Shown one piece after another: positions 27,266 to 37,478 of a DNA stretch of 64,000 bases. The position numbers were made by a program, and so were the translations under genes. The notes beneath the pieces were generated by a model. It was given only the letters and a program-made list of their open reading frames with translations. It searched no databases and was not told where the DNA came from. The stretch lies in contig NZ_JAIMIC010000005.1 in the NCBI RefSeq assembly GCF_019966545.1, forward strand, positions 1 through 64,000. The letters are read 5' to 3'. The DNA comes from Heliomarina baculiformis. Lineage in GTDB: Bacteria; Pseudomonadota; Alphaproteobacteria; Rhodobacterales; Rhodobacteraceae. The number at the start of each line of letters is the position of its first letter. Position 1 is the first letter of the stretch.

Positions 27266-28414
27266 ATGGTTAGCAAACGCTCGCAAGTTGATCCCTTTAT
27301 CGTGATGGATGTGATGGATGCCGCCCGCCGTGCGGAGGATGCGGGGAAAAGCATCATCCACATGGAGGTCGGACAACCGGGGACCGGTGCGCCTTCAGGT
27401 GCGATAGATGCCTTGTCGAATGTGCTTCGCGAAAGCTCACTGGGATACACAGTGGCGCTTGGTCTGCCTGCCTTACGCCAGCGGATCGCGCGGCTGTATG
27501 GCGACTGGTACGATGTCGACCTCAACCCCGAGAGAGTGGTGATCACGCCCGGTTCGTCGGGTGGTTTCATCCTCGCCTTCACCGCCCTGTTCGATACCGG
27601 CGACCGGGTAGGTATTGGCGCGCCCGGCTACCCGTCCTATCGGCAGATCCTGCGCGCGCTCGATCTTGAGCCGGTCGATTTTCCGACCTCCGCAGAAAAC
27701 CGTCTTCAACCAGTGGCCGAGGATGTTGCGGATCTGAACCTCAAGGGGCTTATGGTCGCCTCTCCGGCCAACCCGAGCGGGACGATGCTCGACCGTTCGG
27801 CCCTCTCCACCTTGATCGACGCGACGGCGGCGCAGGGGGCGCATTTCATCTCTGACGAAATCTATCACGGCGTCGAATACGAGGCGAAAGCCGTCACCGC
27901 GCTGGAGATCAGCGATGATGCCTATGTAATCAATTCCTTCTCCAAGTACTTCTCCATGACCGGCTGGCGGGTCGGCTGGATGGTCGTCCCCGAGGATCAC
28001 GTGCGCGTGCTGGAAAGACTGGCGCAGAACATGTTCATCTGCGCGCCTCACGCCAGCCAGATCGCGGCGCTCGCCGCGATGGATTGCGAGGAGGAGCTGC
28101 AGGCGAACCTCGCGGTCTACGCGGAGAATCGACGCCTCATGCTCGAAGGTCTGCCCGCAGCGGGATTTACGGACATCGCACCGCCTGACGGAGCGTTTTA
28201 TGTCTATGCGGACGTTAGCGCGCATACGAATGACAGCCGTGCCTTCGCGGCAGAGATTCTCAATCAGGCAGGGGTGGCTGTCACGCCGGGGCTCGATTTC
28301 GACCCAATGCGCGGTGCGACAACTTTACGTCTTTCCTATGCCCGCAGCACCGACGACATCCGCGAGGGGCTCGCGCGCCTGAAGCGCTTCATGGCCCAGC
28401 GTCAAGGCGGCTGA
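27266..28414 (+). CDS. Class I/II PLP-dependent aminotransferase
   Basis: The protein has 382 residues and is a fold-type I aminotransferase. It shows N169 in ASPANPSG, D197 in ISDEIYHG, the Schiff-base lysine K227 in INSFSKYFSMTGWRVGW, and a C-terminal Arg in LRLSYARS that should bind the substrate carboxylate. The aspartate-aminotransferase-like subgroup is clear, but the substrate is not; aromatic, branched-chain or aspartate use is possible. AGGAAGACAG ends at the ATG. The adjacent amidase gene follows after 77 bases on the same strand. Confidence 0.9.
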   Translation: MVSKRSQVDPFIVMDVMDAARRAEDAGKSIIHMEVGQPGTGAPSGAIDALSNVLRESSLGYTVALGLPALRQRIARLYGDWYDVDLNPERVVITPGSSGGFILAFTALFDTGDRVGIGAPGYPSYRQILRALDLEPVDFPTSAENRLQPVAEDVADLNLKGLMVASPANPSGTMLDRSALSTLIDATAAQGAHFISDEIYHGVEYEAKAVTALEISDDAYVINSFSKYFSMTGWRVGWMVVPEDHVRVLERLAQNMFICAPHASQIAALAAMDCEEELQANLAVYAENRRLMLEGLPAAGFTDIAPPDGAFYVYADVSAHTNDSRAFAAEILNQAGVAVTPGLDFDPMRGATTLRLSYARSTDDIREGLARLKRFMAQRQGG

Positions 28415-28491
28415 GACATTCCATACGCGATGCGTTTGGGCTAGGGTGACCGAAAAGGGCGGGATACAGGCCCCGAAATGGAATTGGCGGA

Positions 28492-29709
28492 ATGAGCAGA
28501 TTAATCGCAGCGCTGGCGGTCGCACTTTTATATGCTGGCTCCCTTGCTGCACAATCTTTCAACGCGTTGACCCGCGTCGACACGGAACGCAGCCGTATCG
28601 CCGACGAGGGCGAAGGTGCGCGCATCGACCTGTTTCTGAATCTTGGGGTCCCATATCGCGTCTTTACCCTCGACGGCCCGCCGCGCCTTGTGCTGGATTT
28701 CCAAGAGATCGACTGGAGCGGGGTGAGATCGGATGAACTTCTAACTGGCGAACATATCAAACAGGTTCAGTTCGGCGGTTACGTGCCGGGATGGTCGCGG
28801 CTTGTGGCTGAACTGGCGCAGCCGATGAAGGTTTCCCGGGTTGCCATGACCGTCGACAGCCAAAGCCAGGCGGCTCACCTGATCGTGCGCCTTTTTCCGA
28901 CTACCGAAGAGGCTTTTGCCGCCCAGACCGGCGCCCCAAAAACGGCGGGTTGGGATCTTCCTCCGCCGGAAAATGTCGCTCCCGCCGCGCGGCGCGGACC
29001 TGATGCGCCGTTGCTTGTGGTGCTCGATCCCGGCCATGGGGGCATAGATCCGGGCGCGGAAACCGAAACGCTCGACGAAAAGAACCTTATGCTGACCTTC
29101 GCGCGCGAGCTGCGCGAGGAACTTCTGCGGGCTGGCGGGTTCGAGGTCGTTCTGACGCGCGAGGATGATCGATTTGTTTCACTCGAACGTCGGGTGGCCA
29201 TCGCGCATCAGGCCCGGGCCGATGTTTTCGTTTCGCTTCATGCAGATTCCCTCGCCGAAGGGCAGGCCCACGGGGCAACGGTGCATTTCCTTTCCCGCGA
29301 CGCCTCGGATGCGGCGAGCGCCAAACTGGCAGAGCGTCACGACAGGGACGAATTACTGTCCGGCGTCGATCTCAGTTCGGCGGATGATGTGGTGACGGAT
29401 GTGCTGCTTGACCTCGCCCGACAGGAAACCTCTCCGCGTACCCGGACGCTGGCCCGGTCGCTCGTTGACGGGATTGCCGAAACCGGCGCGCCGATGAACA
29501 GCCGCCCCTTGCGCTCGGCCGCGTTCTCTGTCCTCAAGGCGGCCGATATCCCATCGGTTCTGATCGAGATCGGCTTTATCTCTTCGGCGCGTGATCTCGA
29601 AAATCTGCAGAATCGGGAATGGCGGCAGAAAATGGCGCGGGGAATTCGAAACGGCCTTATCCGCTGGCGCGAGGCGGACGAGGCGGTGCGCCCGCTGGTG
29701 CGTCAGTAA
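28492..29709 (+). CDS. amiC: N-acetylmuramoyl-L-alanine amidase (AmiC type)
   Basis: The protein has 405 residues. A signal peptide (about 1-20, ending SLAAQ) is followed by an AMIN domain (about 30-130) that targets peptidoglycan at the division site, and a zinc Amidase_3 domain (about 170-395). Zinc and catalytic residues appear in VLDPGHGGIDPG, DEKNLML, FVSLHADS and VLIEIGFISSARD. It cleaves the amide between MurNAc and the peptide stem to separate daughter cells. An insertion around 270-320 (SDAASAKLAERHDRDELLSG) fits the autoinhibitory helix of AmiA/B/C. PBP1A follows 127 bases downstream. Confidence 0.93.
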   Translation: MSRLIAALAVALLYAGSLAAQSFNALTRVDTERSRIADEGEGARIDLFLNLGVPYRVFTLDGPPRLVLDFQEIDWSGVRSDELLTGEHIKQVQFGGYVPGWSRLVAELAQPMKVSRVAMTVDSQSQAAHLIVRLFPTTEEAFAAQTGAPKTAGWDLPPPENVAPAARRGPDAPLLVVLDPGHGGIDPGAETETLDEKNLMLTFARELREELLRAGGFEVVLTREDDRFVSLERRVAIAHQARADVFVSLHADSLAEGQAHGATVHFLSRDASDAASAKLAERHDRDELLSGVDLSSADDVVTDVLLDLARQETSPRTRTLARSLVDGIAETGAPMNSRPLRSAAFSVLKAADIPSVLIEIGFISSARDLENLQNREWRQKMARGIRNGLIRWREADEAVRPLVRQ

Positions 29710-29836
29710 TACGCAGGAGCGGGAACGGATTGTATGCCCGATGGGCGTGAATTGGCCGCTGGCAAACCGCATCGTGTTTTGACCCTGTTGGGGCACAGGC
29801 TTATATAGGGCCCAATTGACGAGTTAGGACAGGCAC

Positions 29837-32389
29837 GTGATCAGGTTCATTTTATCCTTTTTCGGCGCAATCTTTACCGCGCTGACGCTAGGCATCGCCA
29901 TGGTCGCGCTCAGCGTTGGCGGCGTATTCTGGATGTACGGTCGTGACCTGCCCAGCCATGAATCCCTTGCCCAGTACAAGCCCCCGACGATCAGCCGGAT
30001 CTATTCGGGCGAAGGCAAGATGATCGACGAATTCGCCCGCGAACGACGTCTATTCGTGCCATCGGATGAAATCCCAGAACTGGTGAAAGAAGCCTTCATC
30101 TCTGCCGAAGACAAGAATTTCTACAACCACCACGGCTATGATTTGCGCGGCATCGCTGCGGCTGCGATCGAAGCGGTTCGGTCGCGTGGCGACAACGTGC
30201 GCGGTGCTTCGACGATCACGCAGCAGGTGATGAAGAACTTCCTGCTCTCTGGCGACCGTCGGGCCGAGCGCAAGATCAAGGAGATCATCCTTGCAACGCG
30301 GATCGAAGAAACGCTCGACAAGGACAAGATCCTCGAACTTTACCTGAACGAGATCTTCCTCGGGCAGAACTCCTATGGTGTCGCTGCCGCGGCCCAGACC
30401 TATTTCAACAAGACGCTTGGCCAGCTCGAACCGCATGAGGCCGCGTTCCTTGCATCGCTTCCCAAGGCACCGTCGGATTTCCATCCGGTGCGCAATAAGG
30501 AACGGCTCCAGCAGCGCCGGGATTATGTTCTGCGTGAAATGCGAGAGAACGGCTATATCACTCAAGCTGTCTATGAAGAAGAAGTCGCCCAGCCCGTTCG
30601 TTCGGTCCAGAACGGCGATTTCGAAGGTTTCCGTACCGCCTTGCCGCCGCGTAGCTACTTTACCGATGAGATCCGGCGCCAACTGAGCGAGGACTTTGGC
30701 GAGGGCGAATTCTTTACCGGCGGCTTTACGGTCCGCGCGACGATCGACGAGGAAATGCAGGTCGTGGCCGAGGCCGCGCTTCAGCGCCAGCTTGAGAAAT
30801 ACGACCGGGGCAGGGGCATCTGGCACGGCACCTACGACAAGGTTGCCGAGGACCAGCTGAGCGATGAGGCATCCTGGCGCGAGGCGCTGTCGAATGCCTC
30901 CGTTCCGCGCGACGTGGAACTCGATGGTGTCTGGCACCCGGCAGTGGTTTTGCGTGTCGGCGACAGCGACGCCCGCATCGGCATTGAAGGCGTCGAAGAG
31001 GACGAAGACGGCCACTGGATCACCGCAAAGGATGTGCAATGGGCGCGCAAGCGCAACGCGGACGGCACGCTGGCGAAAAAGGCCAGCACCGCCGGCGATA
31101 TCCTTTCGGTGGGCGACGTCGTTCTGGTCCGTGCGATGACCGACGACAGCGATGGGTCGTTCATCCGCTGGACGCTCCGTCAGGTTTCGGACGTTCAGGG
31201 CGGGTTCATGGCAATGGACGTAAACACCGGTCGCGTCATCGCCATGCAGGGCGGTTTCTCCTATCAGGATTCGGTCTTTAACCGCGCTACGCAGGCGCAG
31301 CGCCAGCCGGGGTCCTCATTCAAGCCCTTCGTGTATGCCGCCGCGCTCGACAGTGGCTACAGCCCGGCAACCATTGTGGTCGACGCCCCGATCGAAATCA
31401 ACACGCCCCAGGGACTCTGGCGTCCGCGCAACTCATCCAACAAGTATTACGGGCCGACGCCGCTTCGCACAGGGATCGAACAATCCCGGAACCTGATGAC
31501 CATCCGTTTGGCGCAGGAAATCGGGATGGAGGTCGTGGCCGGCTACGCGGAACGTTTCGGCGTATACGATCACATGGGCACATTCCTCGCCAACTCGCTC
31601 GGGTCCGAGGAAACCACGCTTTACAAGATGGTCGCGGCCTATGCGATGTTTGCCAACGGCGGCGAACGCGTCGAACCAACGCTCGTCGACCGGGTTCAGG
31701 ACCGCTATGGCAAGACCATTTATCGTCATGACAAACGCGACTGCGTCGATTGCGACTCCACAAACTTGATGACCGGGCAGGCCCCGCGCATCGTCAGCAA
31801 TCGCAACCGGGTGATGGATGCGGTGACCGCCTATCAGCTGACATCGATGATGAAAGGCGTGGTTGATCGCGGCACTGCGTCGGGCGCCGTGAACCTGCCG
31901 GTGCCGATTGCGGGCAAGACCGGTACGACCAACGACGCGCGAGATGTGTGGTTTATCGGTTTTTCCAGCAACATCGTCGCTGGCTGCTATATCGGCTATG
32001 ACCGGCCGCGTCCCTTGGGTCGCAGTGCCTACGGGTCTTCCATGTGCGGCCCTGTGTTTCAGGAATTCATGACCGAAGCGGTGAAAAAATTTGGCGGTGG
32101 CCCGTTCGACGTGCCGCCCGGTGGCCACTTTATCAAGATCGACCGTTACACCGGTATGCGTCTGCCGGATGATGCGAGCGGGCCTTATGTCGTCGCCGAG
32201 TATTTCCGCGACGGGTGGGAGCCGACTTTTGGTCTCGCCTTCGACGGTGGCTTTGCGATGGGATCGAACCTGCCGATGTTTGAAGAAGTCGGGCAGACCG
32301 GTCGACAGGTTACCACATCGACCGGGGAAACTGCGGTCGTAGGGCCAAAGGCGGATTTCGGCACCGTCAGCTCGGGCGGGCTTTATTAA
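29837..32389 (+). CDS. mrcA: Penicillin-binding protein 1A
   Basis: The protein has 850 residues and is a bifunctional class A PBP. An N-terminal membrane anchor (about 5-30) precedes the GT51 glycosyltransferase with its catalytic Glu in AFISAEDKNFYNHHG and the RGASTITQQVMKN and ERKIKEIILATRIE motifs. A linker/OB-like domain (about 300-430) follows, then a transpeptidase with SxxK in PGSSFKPFVYA, the SRN-type motif at QSRNLM and KTGTTND. It polymerises and crosslinks peptidoglycan in the periplasm. The GTG start at 29837 follows an AGGACAGG ribosome-binding site, and a TATATAGG -10-like sequence lies about 35 bases upstream. prfB follows, as usual in Rhodobacterales. Confidence 0.95.
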   Translation: MIRFILSFFGAIFTALTLGIAMVALSVGGVFWMYGRDLPSHESLAQYKPPTISRIYSGEGKMIDEFARERRLFVPSDEIPELVKEAFISAEDKNFYNHHGYDLRGIAAAAIEAVRSRGDNVRGASTITQQVMKNFLLSGDRRAERKIKEIILATRIEETLDKDKILELYLNEIFLGQNSYGVAAAAQTYFNKTLGQLEPHEAAFLASLPKAPSDFHPVRNKERLQQRRDYVLREMRENGYITQAVYEEEVAQPVRSVQNGDFEGFRTALPPRSYFTDEIRRQLSEDFGEGEFFTGGFTVRATIDEEMQVVAEAALQRQLEKYDRGRGIWHGTYDKVAEDQLSDEASWREALSNASVPRDVELDGVWHPAVVLRVGDSDARIGIEGVEEDEDGHWITAKDVQWARKRNADGTLAKKASTAGDILSVGDVVLVRAMTDDSDGSFIRWTLRQVSDVQGGFMAMDVNTGRVIAMQGGFSYQDSVFNRATQAQRQPGSSFKPFVYAAALDSGYSPATIVVDAPIEINTPQGLWRPRNSSNKYYGPTPLRTGIEQSRNLMTIRLAQEIGMEVVAGYAERFGVYDHMGTFLANSLGSEETTLYKMVAAYAMFANGGERVEPTLVDRVQDRYGKTIYRHDKRDCVDCDSTNLMTGQAPRIVSNRNRVMDAVTAYQLTSMMKGVVDRGTASGAVNLPVPIAGKTGTTNDARDVWFIGFSSNIVAGCYIGYDRPRPLGRSAYGSSMCGPVFQEFMTEAVKKFGGGPFDVPPGGHFIKIDRYTGMRLPDDASGPYVVAEYFRDGWEPTFGLAFDGGFAMGSNLPMFEEVGQTGRQVTTSTGETAVVGPKADFGTVSSGGLY

Positions 32390-32484
32390 AAGAGGTGCAG
32401 GGCAGCTAGTTGACCGGCTGCCCTTGCCCGGTCCACGGGCCTGCTGTATCACCCCCGAACACCAACCCCGATGGCAGGATATTC

Positions 32485-33606
32485 ATGCGCGCCGAGACCC
32501 AGAACACCGTGGCCGAGATCGAAAAATCACTGGACCTGCTGGCCCAGCGGATGGATGTGGAAACCGCGCCGCACCGGCTTGAGGAATTCAACGCCCGCGT
32601 CGAGGACCCGAACCTCTGGAACGATCCCGAAGCTGCGCAGAAGCTGATGCGGGATCGGCAGATGCTGGTCGATGCGATGGATACCTATCAAAGCATCAAG
32701 CAGGATCTGGCCGATAATCTCGAGCTTATCGAGTTGGGTGAAATGGAAGACGATGCCGAGGTCGTCTCGGACGCCGAAGAGGCGCTGAAAACCCTGTCGA
32801 AAAAGGCCGCTGAAAAGGAACTCGAAGCGCTGCTCGACGGCGAGGCCGACGGCAACGACACTTTCCTTGAAATCAACTCGGGCGCGGGCGGAACCGAGTC
32901 CTGCGACTGGGCATCGATGCTGGCGCGGATGTATGTCCGGTGGGCCGAGAAAAAGGGCTACAAGGTCGAACTTCAGGCTGAAAGCGCAGGCGAAGAGGCG
33001 GGGATCAAATCCGCCACCTACAAGATTTCCGGACCGAACGCCTATGGCTGGCTCAAGTCGGAATCCGGCGTGCACCGGCTAGTGCGCATTTCCCCCTTTG
33101 ACTCGGCGGCCAAGAGGCACACCTCTTTCAGCTCTGTCTGGGTCTATCCGGTGGTGGACGATAATATTGAGATCGAAGTGAACCCGGCGGATATCCGTAT
33201 CGATACTTACAGGTCTTCGGGCGCAGGCGGTCAGCACGTGAACACGACGGACTCGGCGGTCCGGATCACCCACGCGCCGACGGGCATCGTGGTGACCAGC
33301 TCTGAAAAGTCACAGCACCAGAACCGCGACATCGCCATGAAAGCGCTGAAATCAAGGCTTTACCAGATGGAGCTTGATCGCCGTAACGCCGCGATCAACG
33401 AAGCGCACGAAGCCAAGGGCGACGCTGGCTGGGGCAATCAGATCCGCTCTTACGTCCTTCAGCCCTACCAGATGGTCAAGGATCTGCGGACCAACCACGA
33501 AACCTCGGATACCAAGGGCGTGCTCGATGGCGACCTTGACGGTTTCATGGCCGCGACCCTCGCACTCGACGTTTCAGGCAAAAGCCGGGCCGAAGCACAG
33601 GGCTAA
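32485..33606 (+). CDS. prfB: Peptide chain release factor 2
   Basis: The protein has 373 residues. It recognises UGA and UAA at the ribosomal A site through SPF (203-205, [12 protein letters not shown]) and triggers hydrolysis through GGQ (248-250, [17 protein letters not shown]). The N-terminal helical domain 1 is intact. The gene reads through in one frame from the ATG at 32485: the autoregulatory UGA frameshift found in most bacterial prfB genes is absent. A GGCAGGA sequence precedes the start. It lies 95 bases after mrcA. Confidence 0.96.
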   Translation: MRAETQNTVAEIEKSLDLLAQRMDVETAPHRLEEFNARVEDPNLWNDPEAAQKLMRDRQMLVDAMDTYQSIKQDLADNLELIELGEMEDDAEVVSDAEEALKTLSKKAAEKELEALLDGEADGNDTFLEINSGAGGTESCDWASMLARMYVRWAEKKGYKVELQAESAGEEAGIKSATYKISGPNAYGWLKSESGVHRLVRISPFDSAAKRHTSFSSVWVYPVVDDNIEIEVNPADIRIDTYRSSGAGGQHVNTTDSAVRITHAPTGIVVTSSEKSQHQNRDIAMKALKSRLYQMELDRRNAAINEAHEAKGDAGWGNQIRSYVLQPYQMVKDLRTNHETSDTKGVLDGDLDGFMAATLALDVSGKSRAEAQG

Positions 33607-33671
33607 ACCAGACCTCCGCTCTTTTCCATCGATAGCGGTCGCATCCCCGATCATGCGTCCGCCCGAAAAGG

Positions 33672-33707
33672 CATGTCCGTGATCGGCGGTTTGAACCGCC
33701 GGACATG
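33672..33707. repeat. Nested inverted repeat after prfB
   Basis: The inner hairpin is GGCGGTT (33685-33691), loop TG, AACCGCC (33694-33700). The outer arms CATGTCCG (33672-33679) and CGGACATG (33700-33707) also pair perfectly, leaving TGATC as a bulge. There is no T run, so it is not a classical terminator. It may stabilise the prfB 3' end, act as a transcription barrier or be a dispersed palindrome. Confidence 0.55.
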
Positions 33708-33772
33708 TCACTACTGCTTTTCAGCGGAAAAACCAGAGGATAGGCTTGCGTAGAACTATCTAAGGCCTGCCG

Positions 33773-35164
33773 ATGAATCTCTCCCCCGTTTCCGCTGCAT
33801 CACTTCTTTCAGATCTCCGCTCGGGCGCCCTGAGCGCCGAGACCTTGATGCAGGAAACGCTCGCGCGAATTGCCGAGGTGAACCCCAAGGTCAATGCCAT
33901 CGTCGCGCTGCGCGAGGCCGATGATCTGCTGGCCGAAGCGCGAAGGGCCGATGCGGCAGAGAGCAGGGGCCCGCTGCACGGCTTGCCGATTGCCATCAAG
34001 GATCTGATGGACGTCAAAGGCATCGTTTCCTCGCATGGCTCTCCCAAGTTCGCGAATTTCGTGCCAGAAAAGGATGATCTTGTCGCAGCGCGTATGCGCG
34101 CGGCCGGGGCAATCCTGATTGGCAAGACCAACACGCCCGAATTCGGCCTTGGATCGCATACCTTCAACCCGGTCTACGGGGCGACGGGCAACCCTTATGC
34201 CCCAGAGCTTTCCTGTGGCGGGTCGTCTGGCGGTGCCGCAGCGGCACTGGCGACGGGCATGCTGGCGCTGGCGGACGGGTCAGACATGATGGGCAGCCTG
34301 CGCAACCCGGCAGGCTGGTGCAACGTCTACGGCTTCCGGCCCAGTTTCGGAAGGGTGCCGAGCGAACCCATAGGCGATAACTTCCTGCACCAGCTTGCAA
34401 CCCTTGGCCCGATGGCGCGCAGCCCCGCCGATATCGCTATACTGCTCGATGTCATGTCCGGACCCGATCCTCGCCTGCCGCATCGGGCCGACAATACACC
34501 TGCTGCGCCATTGAAACCCTTGGATATCAAGGGGATGCGGATCGGCTGGCTAGGCGACTGGGGTGGCGCCTTTCCGACAGAGCCCGGCATCCTCGATCTG
34601 TCTCGCAAAGCGCTTGGCGTTTATGAAAAACTCGGTGCAACTGTCGAGGATGTTGCACCGCCGTTTTCCGCGGACGCGCTTTGGGAAAGCTGGATCAATC
34701 TGCGGTCATGGTCGGTTGCGGCCGGGCTTCAGCTCCTCGAACGCGAGGTGCTCAAGGATACGGCCATCTGGGAACTTGACCGCGGACTCTCGATGAGTGC
34801 GATGGAGGTGCATCGCGCTAGCGTCATCCGCTCGGACTGGTTCAAGGTCGCTGCGACCCTGTTCGAGCAGTATGACGCGCTGGTTCTGCCAACCGCACAG
34901 GTCTGGCCTTTTGACGTGAACAAGCCTTATCCGACCGAGATCAACGGTATCGCGATGGATACCTATCACCGCTGGATGCAGGTGGTAACGCCGGTAAGCC
35001 TGCTGGGACTGCCCGCTCTCGCCATGCCCGCTGGGTTTGGAGAGAGCGGATTGCCTGCGGGTATCCAGATCTTTGGTCCACGGGACAGCGACCTCAAGAT
35101 TTTGGGCATGGGTGAGACCTATCACGAAGCGACAGGCTGGCCCGGCAAGCGTCCGGCGTTCTAG
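33773..35164 (+). CDS. Amidase-signature family hydrolase
   Basis: The protein has 463 residues and the Ser-cisSer-Lys triad of the amidase signature family: K76 in PIAIKDLMD, cis-Ser S151 in [11 protein letters not shown] and nucleophile S175 in [13 protein letters not shown]. The hydrolysed amide cannot be named from sequence. It is not a GatA by context, because no gatB or gatC is near. The ATG at 33773 is the first start and gives a typical N-terminus ([17 protein letters not shown]). The DUF2189 gene follows after 26 bases. Confidence 0.9.
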   Translation: MNLSPVSAASLLSDLRSGALSAETLMQETLARIAEVNPKVNAIVALREADDLLAEARRADAAESRGPLHGLPIAIKDLMDVKGIVSSHGSPKFANFVPEKDDLVAARMRAAGAILIGKTNTPEFGLGSHTFNPVYGATGNPYAPELSCGGSSGGAAAALATGMLALADGSDMMGSLRNPAGWCNVYGFRPSFGRVPSEPIGDNFLHQLATLGPMARSPADIAILLDVMSGPDPRLPHRADNTPAAPLKPLDIKGMRIGWLGDWGGAFPTEPGILDLSRKALGVYEKLGATVEDVAPPFSADALWESWINLRSWSVAAGLQLLEREVLKDTAIWELDRGLSMSAMEVHRASVIRSDWFKVAATLFEQYDALVLPTAQVWPFDVNKPYPTEINGIAMDTYHRWMQVVTPVSLLGLPALAMPAGFGESGLPAGIQIFGPRDSDLKILGMGETYHEATGWPGKRPAF

Positions 35165-35190
35165 CCACGAAAAGGGGAGGAAAATGGGGG

Positions 35191-35982
35191 GTGATACCTG
35201 TACACAAAGAGTATGATTTCGGTACACCGGAAATGCGCCGGGCCGAATGGCAGGACATCAAGACCATTCTGGGGCGAGCCCTGTCCGATCTGACACGCGC
35301 GCCGCTCTACGGGCTGGGCTTTGCCGGGTTCTATGTGCTGGGCGGCTGGGCCATGCTTGCCGTGACCTATGCAACCGGCACGACTTTCTGGCTGGTGCTT
35401 GCGGCAATCGGCTTTCCCCTGATTGGCCCCTTTGCTGCGGTTGGTCTTTACGAGGTCTCACGGAGGCTCGAAACCGGCGAGCCCCTACGGGCGTCCGAAA
35501 TTTTTGGCGTCGTGTTTCAGCAAAGCCGCCGACAGCTTCCGTCGATCTGCGCCATCATTGTCGTGGTATTTTTGTTCTGGTTCTTTCTTGGGCATATGAT
35601 CTTTGCGTTGTTTATGGGCCTGTCGGTCATGACGAACGTGTCGTCTTCCTACGAGGTCTTCTTCAGCGCGAACGGGCTGGTGATGTTGCTGGTCGGCAGC
35701 TTTGTCGGGGCTGGGTTTGCCGCGCTGCTTTACATGATCACGGTGCTGTCCCTGCCGATGCTATTGGATCGCGAGGTGGATTTCGTGACCGCGATGATCG
35801 CGTCGTTTCAATACGTTCTGGCCAACCCGCTTGTCATGTTCGGCTGGGCTTTCCTGATCGCGATCATAACCTTTTGGGCGTTGTTGCCCTATTTCATCGG
35901 GTTGTTCCTTGTTCTGCCGCTCTTGGGGCATGCGACTTGGCATTTCTACAGCCTACTGAGCTACGGGCCAGATCCCGACTGA
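35191..35982 (+). CDS. DUF2189 multi-pass membrane protein
   Basis: The protein has 263 residues and about six transmembrane helices (around 43-60, 67-90, 118-140, 158-182, 195-230 and 228-250). The sequence matches the DUF2189 family in length and in its cytosolic start, [21 protein letters not shown]. Function is unknown. The GTG at 35191 has GGGAGG 10 bases upstream; a nearby ATG is out of frame. It is probably co-transcribed with the amidase-signature gene and convergent with the Rieske operon. Confidence 0.82.
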   Translation: MIPVHKEYDFGTPEMRRAEWQDIKTILGRALSDLTRAPLYGLGFAGFYVLGGWAMLAVTYATGTTFWLVLAAIGFPLIGPFAAVGLYEVSRRLETGEPLRASEIFGVVFQQSRRQLPSICAIIVVVFLFWFFLGHMIFALFMGLSVMTNVSSSYEVFFSANGLVMLLVGSFVGAGFAALLYMITVLSLPMLLDREVDFVTAMIASFQYVLANPLVMFGWAFLIAIITFWALLPYFIGLFLVLPLLGHATWHFYSLLSYGPDPD

Positions 35983-36207
35983 TCAGGTATCCCGCCCTTC
36001 GGCGACAAGCCGGGAATGCAACTTTTCCGCCAGAGGATGCGCCGTCTCAAGCGCGTAGACATAAGCATGCGTCAGGTAAAAGCCCGAGGCTGTCGGGTTG
36101 TTCGCCGTATCGGCAGCCTCGGCATAAAGGGCGACCAAGGCCGTGCGGTCGTCCTGCGCATGAGCTTCGAGAAGGCGCGTTTCGAGCGAGCCGGTCGGCG
36201 CAGTCAT
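35983..36207 (-). CDS. Small conserved protein coupled to a Rieske oxygenase
   Basis: The protein has 74 residues, is helical, and has no membrane segment: a Leu/Ala-rich run (TRLLEAHAQDDRTALVALYA) then GFYLTHAYVYALE and a charged end. Its ATG overlaps the Rieske oxygenase stop in an ATGA, so translation is coupled. The sequence has the look of a short alpha-helical repeat. A role as an accessory or chaperone of the oxygenase is inference from position only. No family was recognised. Confidence 0.7.
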   Translation of the reverse strand: MTAPTGSLETRLLEAHAQDDRTALVALYAEAADTANNPTASGFYLTHAYVYALETAHPLAEKLHSRLVAEGRDT

Positions 36208-37376
36208 TCTGCGGCCCGGATACCCTGTGAGCCGTTTCGATGCTGATCCATCTTGAGCGCGACCCAGTCGTGGAATAGGTGGGTCGGTCCGTCCATCACA
36301 GGTGAGAACCGCCCGCCGTCGAAACCCGGACTGTGGCGGCCTTTCTGCATGCCTTCGACGACAAAGATATCCTCTTCGAACACCTGCTTCCACTGGTGCG
36401 TATTGCGGGCGCGCAGATCGGGGTCGGTATCCGGGGTCGCATAGTAAATATGCACATGTTCCGTGGTGCGATCATAGGTTTCCGGGGTCAGTATGATCGC
36501 AAAGGCATGATCGCGGTGTACGCCCAGCAGGACATTGGGAAAGGCCGATATATATTCGGCCGCCTCATTCCACTTGCTGCTGAGTCCGTCAAAATCGGGA
36601 AACACGCTGCCATCCTTTTCTGATCGGATCTGGCGATACACGAGCGTTCCCTGACCGGAATATTCACCGGTTTCCTCGATGTGATAGTGATCTTCCAGAC
36701 GGGAATAGCTGTTCAGCCCAGGGTGTACCCAAGGCAAATGATAGCTCTCGCAGTAGTTTTCGACCGCAAGTTTCCAGTTGCAGTTGACGGAGAGGTCGAA
36801 ACGGCTGTCGTCGCCGCCGTGAAAGAGCGGTTGGTCGAATTCCGCCCAGCGGTCGATCATCTTGTGCATGGCCTGCTCAAAGGGCAGGGCGGTGCCTGAC
36901 AGGTTGATCCAGACGATGTCGCGCCATACATGCGAGGATACCTCGATCAGGCCAAGAGTCGCGCGGTCGATACCTTCGTGCTTGTTTTGCCCGGGGCCAC
37001 CCACATGCGGCGTTGAAACGAGCCTGCCTTGCGTTGAATAGCACCAGCTGTGATAGGGGCAGCGGATCGCGCCTTCGATCTTGCGGGGCGCATCTACAAG
37101 GATCATGCCCCGGTGGCGGCAGATGTTTTGGAACACGCGCACCGCGCCATCGCGGTCACGGATCAACAACAGCGGCATGCCAAAGAATTCCAGCGGCACC
37201 GCATCGCCCGGCTCCGGCACATCTCCCGCCACGGCAAGCCCGGCCCACTGGCTGGCCAGAAGCGCTTGGGTCTCTTCGGCAAAAACGACCGGATCGGTGT
37301 AATGGGCGTTCGGGAGACCATTGGCCGTTTCGATCGGCCGACGGACGGCGGAGAGATTTGTCGGTTCACTGGACAT
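36204..37376 (-). CDS. Rieske [2Fe-2S] oxygenase alpha subunit
   Basis: The protein has 390 residues. The Rieske cluster ligands are C86-x-H88 (ICRHRG) and C106-x2-H109 (CPYHSW). Mononuclear iron ligands are H213 and H218 (CESYHLPWVHPG), with the bridging acid E210 or a neighbour and a later Asp in VFEEDIFVVEG. The layout fits the quaternary-amine branch (GbcA, CntA or stachydrine demethylase-like), which hydroxylates N-methyl groups; this is a guess from overall similarity. No ferredoxin reductase lies nearby, so electrons must come from elsewhere. GGGGAAAAATGCC precedes the ATG. A XRE regulator gene lies upstream on the same strand. Confidence 0.88.
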   Translation of the reverse strand: MSSEPTNLSAVRRPIETANGLPNAHYTDPVVFAEETQALLASQWAGLAVAGDVPEPGDAVPLEFFGMPLLLIRDRDGAVRVFQNICRHRGMILVDAPRKIEGAIRCPYHSWCYSTQGRLVSTPHVGGPGQNKHEGIDRATLGLIEVSSHVWRDIVWINLSGTALPFEQAMHKMIDRWAEFDQPLFHGGDDSRFDLSVNCNWKLAVENYCESYHLPWVHPGLNSYSRLEDHYHIEETGEYSGQGTLVYRQIRSEKDGSVFPDFDGLSSKWNEAAEYISAFPNVLLGVHRDHAFAIILTPETYDRTTEHVHIYYATPDTDPDLRARNTHQWKQVFEEDIFVVEGMQKGRHSPGFDGGRFSPVMDGPTHLFHDWVALKMDQHRNGSQGIRAAE

Positions 37377-37478
37377 GGCATTTTTCCCCTTTTGACGGGG
37401 TCAGTTTCTGCAGGAAATGCCTTCTTGTCCGATTAATTCACGACCTGCACCTGTCTCATGGCGACAAATCGGGTCGTT

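Noticed and set aside
30050-31039. Long minus-strand frame of about 330 codons
   Set aside because: It lies wholly opposite the well-supported mrcA gene and has no family signature; high GC yields long antisense frames.
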